A stretch of DNA of 64,000 nt from JBCCGG01 sp039029395 (GCA_039029395.1 JBCCGG010000013.1:59122-123121); one strand, 5' to 3'. Positions 16,928-26,810 are shown, counted from the first letter of the stretch. Made by a program: numbers and translations. The notes: generated by a model not told the origin, from the letters alone.

Positions 16928-18439
16928 TCATGAGAATTTGCGTTGGATCTCGGAGAACCTCTCCTCAAGAAACGCCTTTCTCTCGGCGCCGCTCAGGTTG
17001 TCACTTTCGCTGGTCGCTGCAATAACCTGCTGGGCGACGGCCCGACGGTTTTCTACTTCTTCTTCTGGTGTTCTGCCCTCCGGTACCTCCAACACATTTC
17101 CCGAACAGTAGCTGTTTGGGCGGGAATTCTGTTCCAACCACGCTTTGTATCCAGCTCCGGTGGCGGCCGGGTTTTTTCCGGTTATGCCATCGCGTAGCAG
17201 TTTGCGGAACAAGAACACACCCTTGTCGAATTTCATCGGGTTCTCAAGCGCGTGAACGGCGATTGAACGCTGGCTGCAAACGGCCTCGTAGTCGCCGGGC
17301 GCATACTGGGACTCCCGATAGGCGCTGCGTTCCCGGTGGTGCTTTGGCACGGGTGGAAACTCTCCCGGTCCATACTTCAAACGCTCCGGCCGGCGCACGC
17401 CGGTCTGTCCTTCGAGGAAGTCGATCATCTCGTAGCCGATCAACTCTTTCTTTCCAACTCCACGAGGATCGATGTTCGGTCCATCAACGCGCCATCCGAT
17501 CATCAAGCTGTTGGTATCGTCCACCGGGACCGTCCAGCGAATCATATGAATTCGGCTGAAAAACTTCTTCTCTTTGCCATCCTCAAAGAGATAGGAGTGA
17601 AAGCTGATGTTCGGCAAAATCTGATGATTGACGCGTATAAATATCCGTTCCTCGTCGACTCGTCTGGACGACGTCCATGCCATACCTCGTCCCTCGTGCA
17701 CCGGCCAAAACTGCAGGTCCGGGCGTACCGTGAAGGGCCCAGCCCCGACTTCCCCAAAGGTCGTACCCTGCTCGTGGCCCGGCACCACTGCTGTGCTATG
17801 GAGTGGCGTGTGGTGATACTGATCTGCCGAATTATCCTGCACTTGCAACCAGTTGCAGGTTTGGAAGTTGCTATAGGCCAGGAGCTCATCGTCCGGGTGC
17901 ACGGTGAATTCGCCTTCCCATTCCGGAAATGGCGGTTCTTCTTCTGGCGGCCCCATGTACGCAAAGACCAAGCCATTGCGCTCAAAGGCCTTGTACGCTC
18001 CTTGCCAGATGTTCTTAGCGAAGGCCTCGCCCTCTTTCTCCTCGCCCTTCGGGCAGGGTACCTCCAGGCAACGGCCATCGATATCGAACTTGAACCCATG
18101 GTAGCAACACATGATTCCGCGTTCTTGAATCATGCCGTACTCGAGGGATGCCCCGCGGTGGGCGCAGTGAAGGTGGAGCACGCCGACGCGGCCGCTCTTG
18201 TCCCGGAAAGCGACCAAGTCCTCGCTCAAAATCCGGATGTAGCGCGGTGTGTCGGTCAGCTCTATCGACATACAAACGGGGTGCCAAAACCGCCGCAAGT
18301 ACTCCCCAGCCGGTGTTCCCGGCCCGGTTTCGGTCAAGAATGGATCATGGGCAGGTATTTGATTGCTGTGGTATCCAGCATAGGCGCCCTTGCGCTTGTC
18401 CTTGCTCGCACCGAGAGTGGATCCCACGACGTCGTTCAT
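16928..18439 (-). CDS. Rieske non-heme iron oxygenase, alpha subunit
   Basis: Terminal oxygenase of a two- or three-component ring-hydroxylating/demethylase-type system. From the ATG at 18439 (AAGGGG about 10 bp upstream) it has 503 residues. The Rieske [2Fe-2S] site is CAH (Cys92, His94) and CCYHG (Cys112, His114), 17 residues apart. The mononuclear iron site is DNSADQYHHTPLH (about 202-214) with the bridging Asp and two His. It is longer than vanillate O-demethylase (about 350) because of a C-terminal extension. A matching flavin/2Fe-2S reductase lies at 27971-28984. Substrate unknown; neighbours argue for a phosphonate or quaternary amine. Confidence 0.88.
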   Translation of the reverse strand: MNDVVGSTLGASKDKRKGAYAGYHSNQIPAHDPFLTETGPGTPAGEYLRRFWHPVCMSIELTDTPRYIRILSEDLVAFRDKSGRVGVLHLHCAHRGASLEYGMIQERGIMCCYHGFKFDIDGRCLEVPCPKGEEKEGEAFAKNIWQGAYKAFERNGLVFAYMGPPEEEPPFPEWEGEFTVHPDDELLAYSNFQTCNWLQVQDNSADQYHHTPLHSTAVVPGHEQGTTFGEVGAGPFTVRPDLQFWPVHEGRGMAWTSSRRVDEERIFIRVNHQILPNISFHSYLFEDGKEKKFFSRIHMIRWTVPVDDTNSLMIGWRVDGPNIDPRGVGKKELIGYEMIDFLEGQTGVRRPERLKYGPGEFPPVPKHHRERSAYRESQYAPGDYEAVCSQRSIAVHALENPMKFDKGVFLFRKLLRDGITGKNPAATGAGYKAWLEQNSRPNSYCSGNVLEVPEGRTPEEEVENRRAVAQQVIAATSESDNLSGAERKAFLEERFSEIQRKFS

Positions 18440-18656
18440 TGCAACTGCACCCCTTGCTAGAATTTCCAATTGCCAGATCAAGCCCCCCGACATCGCTCAA
18501 CGGTGCGGGCGAAACTCGGCAAAACGTAAGCCAACCAATCGCTTACATTCTTCCTAAGTGCGCAAAAGAGGTCCAATTGCTTTTGCCGATGACGACTATT
18601 CGATTTCCTGGCGCGCGGTCGCTCTAAGGTCTTGCGGCGCTTGACGTTGGAGTGGC

Positions 18657-19751
18657 CTAAGGCACCACAGCCGCCCGCAACACGGCGCGCGCCGCGGCAT
18701 GCTCGAATGCTTTGTCCACATCGTCCAGAGAGAACTGCGAGTCCACGATCTCACCGAAGGGATATCGCTCTCGATTTGCCATCACGAAGTCCAATGCCTG
18801 GACCAAATGCCGGGGATGGTAGTTGTGGACTCCGCGGAGTGTAACGAGACGGTTGACGATCGTATTGGCATCGATCGTGACGTTCGCGTTGGGGCTGACC
18901 AACCCTGCCAAAGTGTAACGGCCGCCGATACGAAGACATCGCAAGCCCACAGGAATCACCGAGGCATGACCGCAAACCTCGATTATCCCATCGGCGCCAT
19001 CGGGTTGGCAGTGTGCCTTTATCTCAGCGACAAGCTGATCGTCATCATAGGCGGATACATCCAACACCTTGTCGGCGCCAAAGCGCTTGGCCGCGGATAA
19101 ACGGCCCGGGACGTTGTCCAGGCCGATCACCAGCCGCGCTCCGCGGGCCTTGGCCATCGCGCAGCCGAAAAGCCCAAGCAGGCCAAGACCTTGGATCACG
19201 ACGCAATCGCCCATACCGATCTCGGCGGCCTCGGTCACCGCGATCATTGTGGCGATGCCGCAGTTCAGCGGCGCGGCTTCCGCGTCGCTGATGTCGTCCG
19301 GAAGCTTCAAGATACCCGTACCGGGAAGAATGTAGCAGTAGTCGGCAAAGCCACCCAAGAAAGGCGGGTCGCGATCAAGGGAATCGTGGCCATATTTGCG
19401 AACTCCAAAGGCCTTTTGTGGCAGGTCGAGAACGTCTCGGTAGTAGTTTGGCCCATCTCGGAAAAACAGTGTCCACGTGATGCGGTCGCCGACTTCGATC
19501 GTCTGACCGCGCAGATCCGGCCCAACGCCATCCCCTATCTGTTCGACGATTCCCACGATCTCGTGGCCAAGAACGCCAGGGCAAGGATTGGGGCGATTTC
19601 CCTCCCAAGAGTGAATATCCGATCGACAAATGGTCGACATTACGATTCGCACAAGCACTTCACCTTGCTTAGCCGGGCGCAATGGAAACGATCTAAGCGT
19701 GAACGGCTTGTTTATTGCCTCAAAAACGGCAATTCGCCCTTCGGTCTTCAT
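18657..19751 (-). CDS. Zinc-type alcohol dehydrogenase, phosphonate-operon type, lacking the structural-zinc cysteines
   Basis: Medium-chain dehydrogenase/reductase of 364 residues. The catalytic zinc region is present: STICRSDIHSWEG (Cys42) and GHEIVG (His-Glu). The Rossmann motif is GLGLLG (about 188-193), followed by ARLVIGLDN with Asp for NAD. The overall pattern resembles alcohol dehydrogenases annotated as associated with phosphonate catabolism. Unusually, the loop that normally has four cysteines (near NYYRDVLDLPQKAFGVRKYGH) has none, so the structural zinc must be absent. Same strand and direction as the Rieske gene, 217 bp upstream of it, so it may be co-transcribed. Confidence 0.8.
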   Translation of the reverse strand: MKTEGRIAVFEAINKPFTLRSFPLRPAKQGEVLVRIVMSTICRSDIHSWEGNRPNPCPGVLGHEIVGIVEQIGDGVGPDLRGQTIEVGDRITWTLFFRDGPNYYRDVLDLPQKAFGVRKYGHDSLDRDPPFLGGFADYCYILPGTGILKLPDDISDAEAAPLNCGIATMIAVTEAAEIGMGDCVVIQGLGLLGLFGCAMAKARGARLVIGLDNVPGRLSAAKRFGADKVLDVSAYDDDQLVAEIKAHCQPDGADGIIEVCGHASVIPVGLRCLRIGGRYTLAGLVSPNANVTIDANTIVNRLVTLRGVHNYHPRHLVQALDFVMANRERYPFGEIVDSQFSLDDVDKAFEHAAARAVLRAAVVP

Positions 19752-20121
19752 CCTCTAGCTCCCACCTTTGCTGCCGATCAGGATTCAAGCTGGATCGAAC
19801 GGAGGCCAAACCTTAGCAGGAAGACGCGGGGCAATTGAGCCAAAAGACCATGCCGTTGGTCGCCAGCAGTGGGTCTGCTTTCCCTTTTAGGCAAATGATC
19901 TATCTCAAGAAGAAAAGAGCGCGGTTTTTTCGTGACAGGCGCAGCCATGCAAAAGCCGCATAGCTATCATGATGGACCAAAGGATTGTGCGACTGCAGCA
20001 TGATGGTAAGTATGCTCTTGAGATAAATGCGTCTTTTGATGCTGATTCGATGGCAATTGGGGGGCTCGTATCCGGTTGTCTCAGATGGGCAATCGCTAAC
20101 GGGCTGTCGGGAGCTTAGTCA
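19752..20121. other. Divergent intergenic region, probable promoters
   Basis: 370 bp between the alcohol dehydrogenase (minus) and the DUF1127 gene (plus), so promoters for both should lie here. AT-rich patches near 19890-19930 and 20030-20060 are compatible with that. No palindromic operator or RNA structure stood out. Confidence 0.4.
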
Positions 20122-20382
20122 ATGAAAACAATGCAAGAAATCGGGCCTAACAATGCAGTTCACAAGGCGCCGAGTAGTGTGAACACTGCCCAAGTGATGG
20201 GCGCAACATATGCTCTATTCATGCGTGTTATTTCTTCGGTGAATTACCAATTTAAGGTTTGGTGCGACCGCAAAAAGCTATACATGGAACTCATGGCAAT
20301 GGATGAGCGCGAGTTATCCCATATCGGGCTTACCCGGGAAATGATCGGGGACTTTTCGCGGAACGCTTTTCGCCGGTCATAA
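20122..20382 (+). CDS. DUF1127 small protein
   Basis: 86 residues. The C-terminal half matches the DUF1127 pattern: VWCDRKKLYMELMAMDERELSHIGLTR, i.e. R-x-L-x2-MD-x-REL-x2-IGLTR. These small arginine-rich alphaproteobacterial proteins affect RNA turnover, phosphate and carbon metabolism in Agrobacterium and Rhodobacter; that role is family knowledge, not visible here. A longer N-terminus (about 40 residues) precedes the domain. Stands alone between the oxygenase and transporter genes. Confidence 0.75.
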   Translation: MKTMQEIGPNNAVHKAPSSVNTAQVMGATYALFMRVISSVNYQFKVWCDRKKLYMELMAMDERELSHIGLTREMIGDFSRNAFRRS

Positions 20383-21276
20383 GTCTAGTTTTCAATCAGC
20401 GCCGACGCGCCGATCGCAGTGAGATCGGGTGCCTGAGGCTGGCAAAATCCGACCTATACGCCTCGCATCTGGGCTACGCCCCCTGAGAGGAGCGTAAGCG
20501 CGCTCCGCCGGATCTGTTGCACAGGTGTGTGTTTTGGGTCACCGATTGAATGAGGCCTGAACGACCACTCCCGTTTCATCGCGCAATTGCCCGAAGCCCC
20601 CATCGCTAGGAACATCGTTGCTGAGGTTTGTCGATTGGATCCTCTGGTCTTTGATTGCATCGATCTCTCTGGCGTGGGGTCGTACTTCACTCAGAACGAG
20701 TCAGACCTAGCTCAAACGCCAGGTTCCGTTCGTGCGACATCTCTTAGAATATCCTTTACCCGCGAGATGCTCCCTGCGATGCGACGGACGCGCTGGTAGT
20801 GTCCAGGTGTGCCTCTCTGCGCTCGTAACACCCTGCCTTGCAACGCCGATCCGCCTCGGCGTCCAGTAGGACGTTTAGCGTCTACGCGACACAGCGCCGC
20901 ACGATCTTGCCAAGGTGCTACTGAATCAGTTCGTCGTCGATCCTAATGACATTGCTCTACGGCTTTGTGCGACCTATCCCCATGATGGCTTCATCCCGTT
21001 GAGCTAAGTTAAGCTGCAATCAACCGGATTCACCAGGTCCAGGGCAACCAACCTTCCAAAACTCGAAAGAATTTGTAAACTACCAGATAACAAAGAAATG
21101 TTATCACATAACAAAACTATGAAGAATTGCTCATAGGCCTTATGAGAAGCAATAATTTGATTTCGATATGGCAAAAAGCAATCATGGACTCAATGTGACG
21201 ATTCAGGTCAAAATTCTCCCCGCTCATCAAAGTCTGACGTGCTCTTGTTGCTGATGATCGGAGGCCGGGGGACGGA
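20383..21276. other. 894-bp intergenic region, no recognised gene
   Basis: Several short open frames occur on both strands (for example 20454-20690 minus and 20587-20799 plus) but none resembles a family I know. The stretch 20900-21270 is AT-richer, consistent with the promoter of the phnC gene at 21277. No inverted-repeat ends of an insertion sequence were seen, though decayed mobile DNA cannot be excluded. Confidence 0.4.
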
Positions 21277-22125
21277 ATGTTAAAGTTAGACAACTTGACG
21301 AAGGAATTTGGTGACCTCAAGGCAGTGAACAGCGTTTCGCTCGAAGTTCCGGCCGGTCAGATGTTGGGTATCATCGGCCGCTCAGGGGCTGGGAAATCGA
21401 CGCTGCTTCGCATGATCAATCGCCTGGGTGATTCAACGTCGGGCGACATCGTTTTCAAAGATGGAGATCAGATCATCGAAGTGAATGCGCTCAAAGGACG
21501 AGCGTTGCGTCATTGGCGCGCTCGGTGCGCCATGATCTTTCAGCAATTCAATCTGGTCCCACGTCTCGATGTCATATCAAACGTTCTAATGGGACGGATA
21601 AACTACGACGCAACCATCAAAACTATGTTTAAGCTGTTTTCACCGGGCGAACGGGCAATGGCGATTCGCGCGCTCGATCGCCTCGATGTCGCTCCACAAG
21701 CCCTTCAGCGGGCAGACACTCTATCCGGGGGACAGCAACAGCGTGTGGCTATCGCGCGCGCGCTCGTTCAGGAGCCGAAGGTCATGTTGGCCGATGAGCC
21801 GATCTCTTCGCTTGATCCTCGGAATGCGCAAATCGTCATGGATGCCTTGCGGCGCATCAATCAACAGGACGGCATCACCGTTATCAGCAATCTCCATACC
21901 CTGGATACGGCAAAACACTACTGCGACCGGATCATCGGTATGAAAAATGGGGTCGTGGTGTTCGATGGTGTCCCCTCCGAACTTAGTGACGATGTGGCCC
22001 GAAACCTCTACGGAGTAGGAGAAGGTGGAGACGACGAAGAGTTCTCCACCGCAATCACCTCAACATCGATAAACAAAAGCCAAGATGTTGAGAATGCCGA
22101 CGAGCTACCTGCGCCCGCGGTATAG
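21277..22125 (+). CDS. phnC: Phosphonate/phosphite ABC transporter ATP-binding protein
   Basis: ATPase of a PhnCDE-type importer, 282 residues. Walker A GRSGAGKST (34-42), Q-loop FQQFNLVPRLDV, signature LSGGQQQRVAIARAL, Walker B VMLADEPISSLDP and switch His in ISNLHTLDTA. The insertion around FSPGERAMAIRALDRL and the phrase NQLVPRLDV-like are typical of PhnC rather than amino-acid ATPases. The last 30 residues are an extra acidic/Ser-Thr tail. ATG preceded by a purine-rich GGGGGACGGA. Followed 190 bp later by phnD. Confidence 0.93.
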   Translation: MLKLDNLTKEFGDLKAVNSVSLEVPAGQMLGIIGRSGAGKSTLLRMINRLGDSTSGDIVFKDGDQIIEVNALKGRALRHWRARCAMIFQQFNLVPRLDVISNVLMGRINYDATIKTMFKLFSPGERAMAIRALDRLDVAPQALQRADTLSGGQQQRVAIARALVQEPKVMLADEPISSLDPRNAQIVMDALRRINQQDGITVISNLHTLDTAKHYCDRIIGMKNGVVVFDGVPSELSDDVARNLYGVGEGGDDEEFSTAITSTSINKSQDVENADELPAPAV

Positions 22126-22314
22126 TGTCGTCAGGCACGCGGCGGCGAGTGCCTCAATCACTTTGCTCCCGTTGCGATCCTTAAGGCCATCAAAGCGCTG
22201 CTGCTTTGGTGCATGGGAAGCGTAGGAAAGGCTGGTGATCGACTAAGAAATCGGTGTAGCGCTTGACCGAGAGAACACTAAACAAATAACCAAACAGCGT
22301 GAAGGAGGCTTATC

Positions 22315-23247
22315 ATGTTAGGACGGAGTACTTCCTTGTATGCCTTTGCCGGCGCACTTTTCGGTGCAGCGGTCATGTTCGGTCCAAATCAATCGGTAGC
22401 CGACGATTACATTGGTGGATGGCAGGAAGAATACCCGACAATCAAGTATGGCGTAATCTCAATCGAAACTGCCGTCGACATTCTGAAATCCCAAGAAGCC
22501 TTTGCTCAGTACGCCGCAAATGAACTCGGTGTCAATTTCGAAGTGTTCACGGCATCGGAGTACGCCGGCATCATGAACGCGCTGGCCGCCGGGCAGATTC
22601 AAGTCGGTTGGCTGGGGGCAAGCAGCTACGCGACCACCTGGTTGGATTGCGAATGTGTGGAGCCCATCGCCGGGGCCCAAGATCCTTACGGCGCCATGGG
22701 TTACAACTCGGTTTTGGTCGTCAAGTCAGATAGCCCTTACCAGTCATACGAAGATCTACAGGGCAAGACTGTTGCGCGCAATGACCCACACTCGACATCA
22801 GGCTTCTTGATTCCCACAGTGACCTTCAACGAAATGGGCAAGCCGATCGACGAGTACTTCAATTCGCCGCTCTCTGGCGGGCATCAGCAAACCATCGTGG
22901 GCGTCCTCAACGGTACTTTTGACGGTGGATTCACCTGGACGACGAAGGATGATGGTTTCGGCGCGATCCGCAAGATGATGGACAAAGGCCTGCTGGCACG
23001 GGACGACATCCGCGTAATCTGGGAATCACCCTTGATCCCAACACCGCCGGTCGTGATTCGCAGTGACCTGCCTGCAGCCATGAAAGCGGACTTGGTGAAG
23101 CTGTTCTTGCGCTTGGATGAGTACGACCCGGCCTTGGCCGAGGCCGTCGGACAAGGCAAGACTCTGGGTCTGCAGCGGGTTTATCACGAGGACTATATTC
23201 CGATCATCAAAGCCAAGCAATGGCTCAAGGAACAGCGCAAGCAGTGA
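22315..23247 (+). CDS. phnD: Phosphonate/phosphite-binding periplasmic protein
   Basis: Solute-binding component, 310 residues. Signal peptide at residues 1-28 (hydrophobic YAFAGALFGAAVMFG, then VADDY cleavage region). PhnD-family features: VGWLGASSYA, DPYGAMGYNSVLVV, and DPHSTSGFLIP, the Ser-Thr-Ser loop that binds the phosphonate moiety, then SGGHQQTI. An AAGGAGG ribosome-binding site lies 6 bp before the ATG, the strongest in the cluster, as expected for an abundant binding protein. Ligand could be phosphite, phosphonate or phosphate ester. Confidence 0.93.
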   Translation: MLGRSTSLYAFAGALFGAAVMFGPNQSVADDYIGGWQEEYPTIKYGVISIETAVDILKSQEAFAQYAANELGVNFEVFTASEYAGIMNALAAGQIQVGWLGASSYATTWLDCECVEPIAGAQDPYGAMGYNSVLVVKSDSPYQSYEDLQGKTVARNDPHSTSGFLIPTVTFNEMGKPIDEYFNSPLSGGHQQTIVGVLNGTFDGGFTWTTKDDGFGAIRKMMDKGLLARDDIRVIWESPLIPTPPVVIRSDLPAAMKADLVKLFLRLDEYDPALAEAVGQGKTLGLQRVYHEDYIPIIKAKQWLKEQRKQ

Positions 23248-23400
23248 CGACGTTTGCGAACTGAAACGGCCGGCAAAGGGGCACCAAGCAATTGCCTCTT
23301 TGCCACCGTTACGGTCTTGGTGTGACGAATCGAGTGCTGGGCGCGCGTATTGCCTCAACATTGCTTCCGAACATACTCTTAGAAGGCGACGACCGCGATA

Positions 23401-24300
23401 ATGGCAGTTGATGCATACGGCAAAGAGGATCAAAAAGGCTCGGATGCGGTTATGCGTTTCGAGGCACGGCGTGCCGAATACGTGCGGTACAAGCGCAGAT
23501 ATAGCCTGCTGTTTTGGTGCCTTTTCGCGATCTGCCTCGTTCTTGCCGTATGGCACAGCGGTTTCGATCCAGTCACGCTGATCGAGGGGCTGCCGCGCAC
23601 ATCCGAGTTCGTCGTCAAGATGTACTCCTCGCTCAGCTGGGAGAATTTTTGGGCCGACCTCAAAGAGTGGTATTGGGGAATTTGGAAATGGCTGGATGCA
23701 TTGATCGTCAGCCTGTTGATGGCGTTCACGGCTACGGTCATGGGCACGACTTTCGGTGGCGCGCTAAGCTTCATCGCATCACGAAACTTGATGAAGAACT
23801 ATTGGATCTATTTCATCACACGCCGGATCTTGGAGATCGCCCGCACGGTACCCGATATTGTTTGGGCCTTGGTGTTTATTTATCCTTTTGGTATCGGCCC
23901 CTTGGCGGGTGTCTTGGCCTTGATCGTGCACACCACGGGGGCTCAAGGTAAGCTTTTCGCCGAGGTGAACGAGAACATTGACGACAAGCCGATCGAAGGC
24001 ATCATGGCCAGTGGCGGAAACTGGTTTGAAGTGATCCGTTTCGCCGTCATTCCACAGGTGCTGCCGAACTTCATCTCCTACACCTTCTGGCGCCTGGCGC
24101 TCAATGTCCAGGCTGCGACGGTGATGGGCTTCGTCGGTGCGGGCGGCATTGGCTATGAGCTTATCAATGCCGTCAAGTTGCTCTATTTCGCGGATGTCGG
24201 CGCCATCCTATTGATGATCATTGGCACCGTGTTCCTCATCGACATGATCAGCGAGAAGCTGCGCCATTACTTCATCGGCAAGGAGACCTTGAACGGATGA
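23401..24300 (+). CDS. phnE: Phosphonate ABC transporter permease 1
   Basis: Inner-membrane permease, 299 residues. A cytoplasmic N-terminus, first TM around residues 35-55, a periplasmic loop, then four or five further TM segments of the BPD-type permease fold. The EAA-like loop reads GIMASGGNWFEVIRFAVIPQVLPNF, followed by GFVGAGGIGYEL, both hallmarks of PhnE. Starts 153 bp after phnD and is followed 26 bp later by a second permease, implying a heteromeric channel. Confidence 0.92.
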   Translation: MAVDAYGKEDQKGSDAVMRFEARRAEYVRYKRRYSLLFWCLFAICLVLAVWHSGFDPVTLIEGLPRTSEFVVKMYSSLSWENFWADLKEWYWGIWKWLDALIVSLLMAFTATVMGTTFGGALSFIASRNLMKNYWIYFITRRILEIARTVPDIVWALVFIYPFGIGPLAGVLALIVHTTGAQGKLFAEVNENIDDKPIEGIMASGGNWFEVIRFAVIPQVLPNFISYTFWRLALNVQAATVMGFVGAGGIGYELINAVKLLYFADVGAILLMIIGTVFLIDMISEKLRHYFIGKETLNG

Positions 24301-24325
24301 AGCGTCGCAAGGGAGAACGAGAGTC

Positions 24326-25210
24326 ATGACCAGCATTCGACTCCAGGACATGACAGCCGAGGAAATCCGCAGCGAGCGAGAGCGGTTCCCGAGAGTATTC
24401 TCGCTAACCGCAAAGCAACGGATCATCCGGATTGTGGCTTGGGGCACCGCCGCATGCGTTCTTCTCTACAGCCTCTGGCGCTTCGGATTCTTCTCCGAGA
24501 AGTTCTACGGCTCCCTCGGGCGCCTAGGCACCATGGTCAATCAGATGTTTCCGCCAACTGGGTGGGATCAGGTCCCGCAGTTCGGGGATGCGATTCTTGA
24601 GACCTTGGCCATGGCCTTCATAGGTAGCTTGATTGGCGGGACCGTGGCAATTCCCTTCGCCTTCATGGCGGCGAAGAACATGATGCCGATCCGGCCGATC
24701 CAGTTCAGCTTCCGTCGATTCGCCGACATCCTTCGTAGCGCCGACTATCTGATCTGGGGCCTGATTTTCGTGCGTGCGATCGGTCTAGGGCCGATGGCGG
24801 GCATCATGGCGATCTCAATCGTCAACACGGGTATCCTGATTGTGCTCTACTCCGAAGCAATCGAGAACATCGATCGCAAGCAGATCGATGGCATTCGTGC
24901 ATCCGGAGGCAGTTCATTGCAGGTCATTAGATTTGGCGTTCTGCCCCAGGTGTTGCCGGTCCTGTTGAGCAACGCGCTTTACATGTTTGAGTCGAACGTT
25001 AGAGCGGCAACCATCCTGGGAATCGTGGGTGCCGGTGGAATTGGCTTTTTGTTGACGGACAACTTACGGGCGTTTGAGTTTTCCAATGCGACGACAATTA
25101 TCCTCATGATCATAGGTTTGGTCTACTGCATTGACTATCTGTCAAAGAGGCTTCGGGAGCGTTTCATCAAGGGAGATTCGTTCAATGAGGCGGGGCCCGC
25201 GACAGATTGA
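24326..25210 (+). CDS. phnE2: Phosphonate ABC transporter permease 2
   Basis: Second PhnE-type permease, 294 residues, paralogous to the previous gene: GIRASGGSSLQVIRFGVLPQVLPVLL and GIVGAGGIGFLL occupy the same places. TM1 at about residues 32-52. An AAGGGAGAACGAG stretch precedes the ATG. Two-permease PhnCDE1E2 arrangements are known for phosphonate and phosphite uptake. The end overlaps the next open frame by 26 bp if that uses the ATG at 25185. Confidence 0.91.
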   Translation: MTSIRLQDMTAEEIRSERERFPRVFSLTAKQRIIRIVAWGTAACVLLYSLWRFGFFSEKFYGSLGRLGTMVNQMFPPTGWDQVPQFGDAILETLAMAFIGSLIGGTVAIPFAFMAAKNMMPIRPIQFSFRRFADILRSADYLIWGLIFVRAIGLGPMAGIMAISIVNTGILIVLYSEAIENIDRKQIDGIRASGGSSLQVIRFGVLPQVLPVLLSNALYMFESNVRAATILGIVGAGGIGFLLTDNLRAFEFSNATTIILMIIGLVYCIDYLSKRLRERFIKGDSFNEAGPATD

Positions 25211-25925
25211 GTTGCCGTGGTTTGACGCGTGGCCAAGATCCTTCAGTTTTTGTGGGAGTACAATTCGCTTTTGGAGAACTTGTAGCTTTAAGATTGGTCG
25301 GAACTGGATTCTCATTCTTGGCCTTTTGGTCTTCTACGTGAGCGCCAATATGTTCGCTATCGAGGCGGCTGGGGCTGAGTGCGCTAACCGGGACCGCTCG
25401 GCCGAAACCGCAGACCACCTTTGGCAGATGTGTTTGGCCTATCAGAATGAGGTGCAAGGACGGGCCAATGGCGTCCCTCCCTTGCCACGCAGTCATTACA
25501 CGGAACTTTCGATCAAAGAGCTTGTGGCGGAGCACGATGTTGGGACCTGGAGGCTTCAGTCAATTGCACAGATCCTCGGCTTCCCAATCATCGGTCAGCG
25601 CGTAGCGGTTCGAGGTATTCTCGCCTACGCAGAGCCTGAGGAGATGTCCGCCGTGGCAGCCCCACGGTCCTACCGGATCTATGAGCTGGGTCCACGAATG
25701 GACGCCTCGACATACAACAGCATTCTCTTGGACGTTTCGTCACTCGACACGGATATCGTAGCGATAATTGACCGCTTTTGTAGCGGAGCCATAACCTGCG
25801 AGGTGGGCGTGTTCGGGCCGATCGATGAGATTCTGGCGTACCGCAGGCAGCAGTATTTTACGGAGAGCCTAGTCGTCGACGTTACAATCGGGATCGTCGT
25901 CGAATGGATTGACTTTCGAACCTGA
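25185..25925 (+). CDS. Hypothetical membrane-anchored or exported protein
   Basis: Not recognised. From the ATG at 25185 the product would have 246 residues; later starts such as ATG 25350 are possible. A hydrophobic segment (NWILILGLLVFYVSANMFAI, about residues 40-59) could be a signal anchor, with the remainder, containing Cys pairs, outside the membrane. The body has regular hydrophobic strands (VAVRGILAYAEPEEM, SYRIYELGPRM). It overlaps phnE2 and ends 5 bp before the EamA gene, so it is probably part of this operon. Confidence 0.5.
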   Translation: MRRGPRQIELPWFDAWPRSFSFCGSTIRFWRTCSFKIGRNWILILGLLVFYVSANMFAIEAAGAECANRDRSAETADHLWQMCLAYQNEVQGRANGVPPLPRSHYTELSIKELVAEHDVGTWRLQSIAQILGFPIIGQRVAVRGILAYAEPEEMSAVAAPRSYRIYELGPRMDASTYNSILLDVSSLDTDIVAIIDRFCSGAITCEVGVFGPIDEILAYRRQQYFTESLVVDVTIGIVVEWIDFRT

Positions 25926-25930
25926 CTTCT

Positions 25931-26800
25931 ATGAGTGCATCCATCATAGCACTGGTTTTACTTTCGGCGGCTCTTCATCCGCTTCGTGAGTTTTTTATCA
26001 AGGGAGATCAGTCGCCCGAGGCAGTGACATTTGCGGTCATTCTGGTGTTCGGACTGTTGTCATCAATTCATGTGCTGGTCTCGGGTGTGGATCCATGGTC
26101 GGCCTTTGCGGTATGGCCAATGGTCCTTGTTTCCGCGTTCGGAGTTGCGGCCTACTACCTCTGTGTCTTGGGGACGCTTCGAACTGGGGATCTATCGATC
26201 TACTACCCGATCACCAGATCCTCGCCCATCTTCGTTGTTGTCTTTGGATACCTTGTGCTTGGCCAAACCTATTCGGCGGTTTTGCTGCTTGGTATCGCGT
26301 TGGTTATCGTCGGCGCGTTCATGCTTCAGTACCGGCGGGGTGCGAGCTTTTTTGCTCAACCCTTAACCCTGACCTTCGCCATCTTAGCGATGTGCGCGCA
26401 TGGCGTGATCACATTGGCCGATGCCAAGGCGATGGAGAAGGTGGAGCCGATGGCGTTTCTGTTCCTTCTCTACCTTCTTTTGGTGCCTTTGACGGGGGCG
26501 ATATTCATATGCCTTCGTCCAAAGAAGGTCTCGATCTACCACCACTTGATCTCGGGTTGGTTGAGAACGCCGGTGCGTTTTCTCTTCGCCGGAACGGCCT
26601 CTTATGTATCCTATTACCTGATCTTGACCGCGTTTCAGTTGGGCGCAAATGTGGCGGCGGTGAGTGCCGTGCGCCAAGTATCGATTCCGTTTTCCGTTCT
26701 TTTGGGCTGCTTGATTCTGAAGGAAGAACGGATGACCGGTAGGCTGGCTTGGTCGATTCTCTTGGCGCTAGGGGTTGTGGTGATCATGGTTTCAGATTGA
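25931..26800 (+). CDS. EamA/DMT-family transporter
   Basis: Ten predicted transmembrane helices in two homologous EamA halves, 289 residues. The half-repeat signatures YYLCVLGTLRTGDLSIYYPI and SYYLILTAFQLGANVAAVSA are typical of the family (xxxAL-x4-SxxxP-type positions). Likely exports or imports a small metabolite. Its place between the PhnCDE operon and a LysR suggests an intermediate or product of phosphonate breakdown, but substrate is not readable. A second EamA-LysR pair recurs at 45.3-47.2 kb. Confidence 0.85.
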   Translation: MSASIIALVLLSAALHPLREFFIKGDQSPEAVTFAVILVFGLLSSIHVLVSGVDPWSAFAVWPMVLVSAFGVAAYYLCVLGTLRTGDLSIYYPITRSSPIFVVVFGYLVLGQTYSAVLLLGIALVIVGAFMLQYRRGASFFAQPLTLTFAILAMCAHGVITLADAKAMEKVEPMAFLFLLYLLLVPLTGAIFICLRPKKVSIYHHLISGWLRTPVRFLFAGTASYVSYYLILTAFQLGANVAAVSAVRQVSIPFSVLLGCLILKEERMTGRLAWSILLALGVVVIMVSD

Positions 26801-26810
26801 GCGCTGACGC

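Noticed and set aside
17336..18460. 374-codon plus-strand frame opposite the Rieske gene
   Set aside because: Antisense shadow; the minus strand carries intact Rieske and iron motifs.
20454..20799. Small frames as an insertion-sequence remnant
   Set aside because: No transposase motif or inverted-repeat ends could be recognised.
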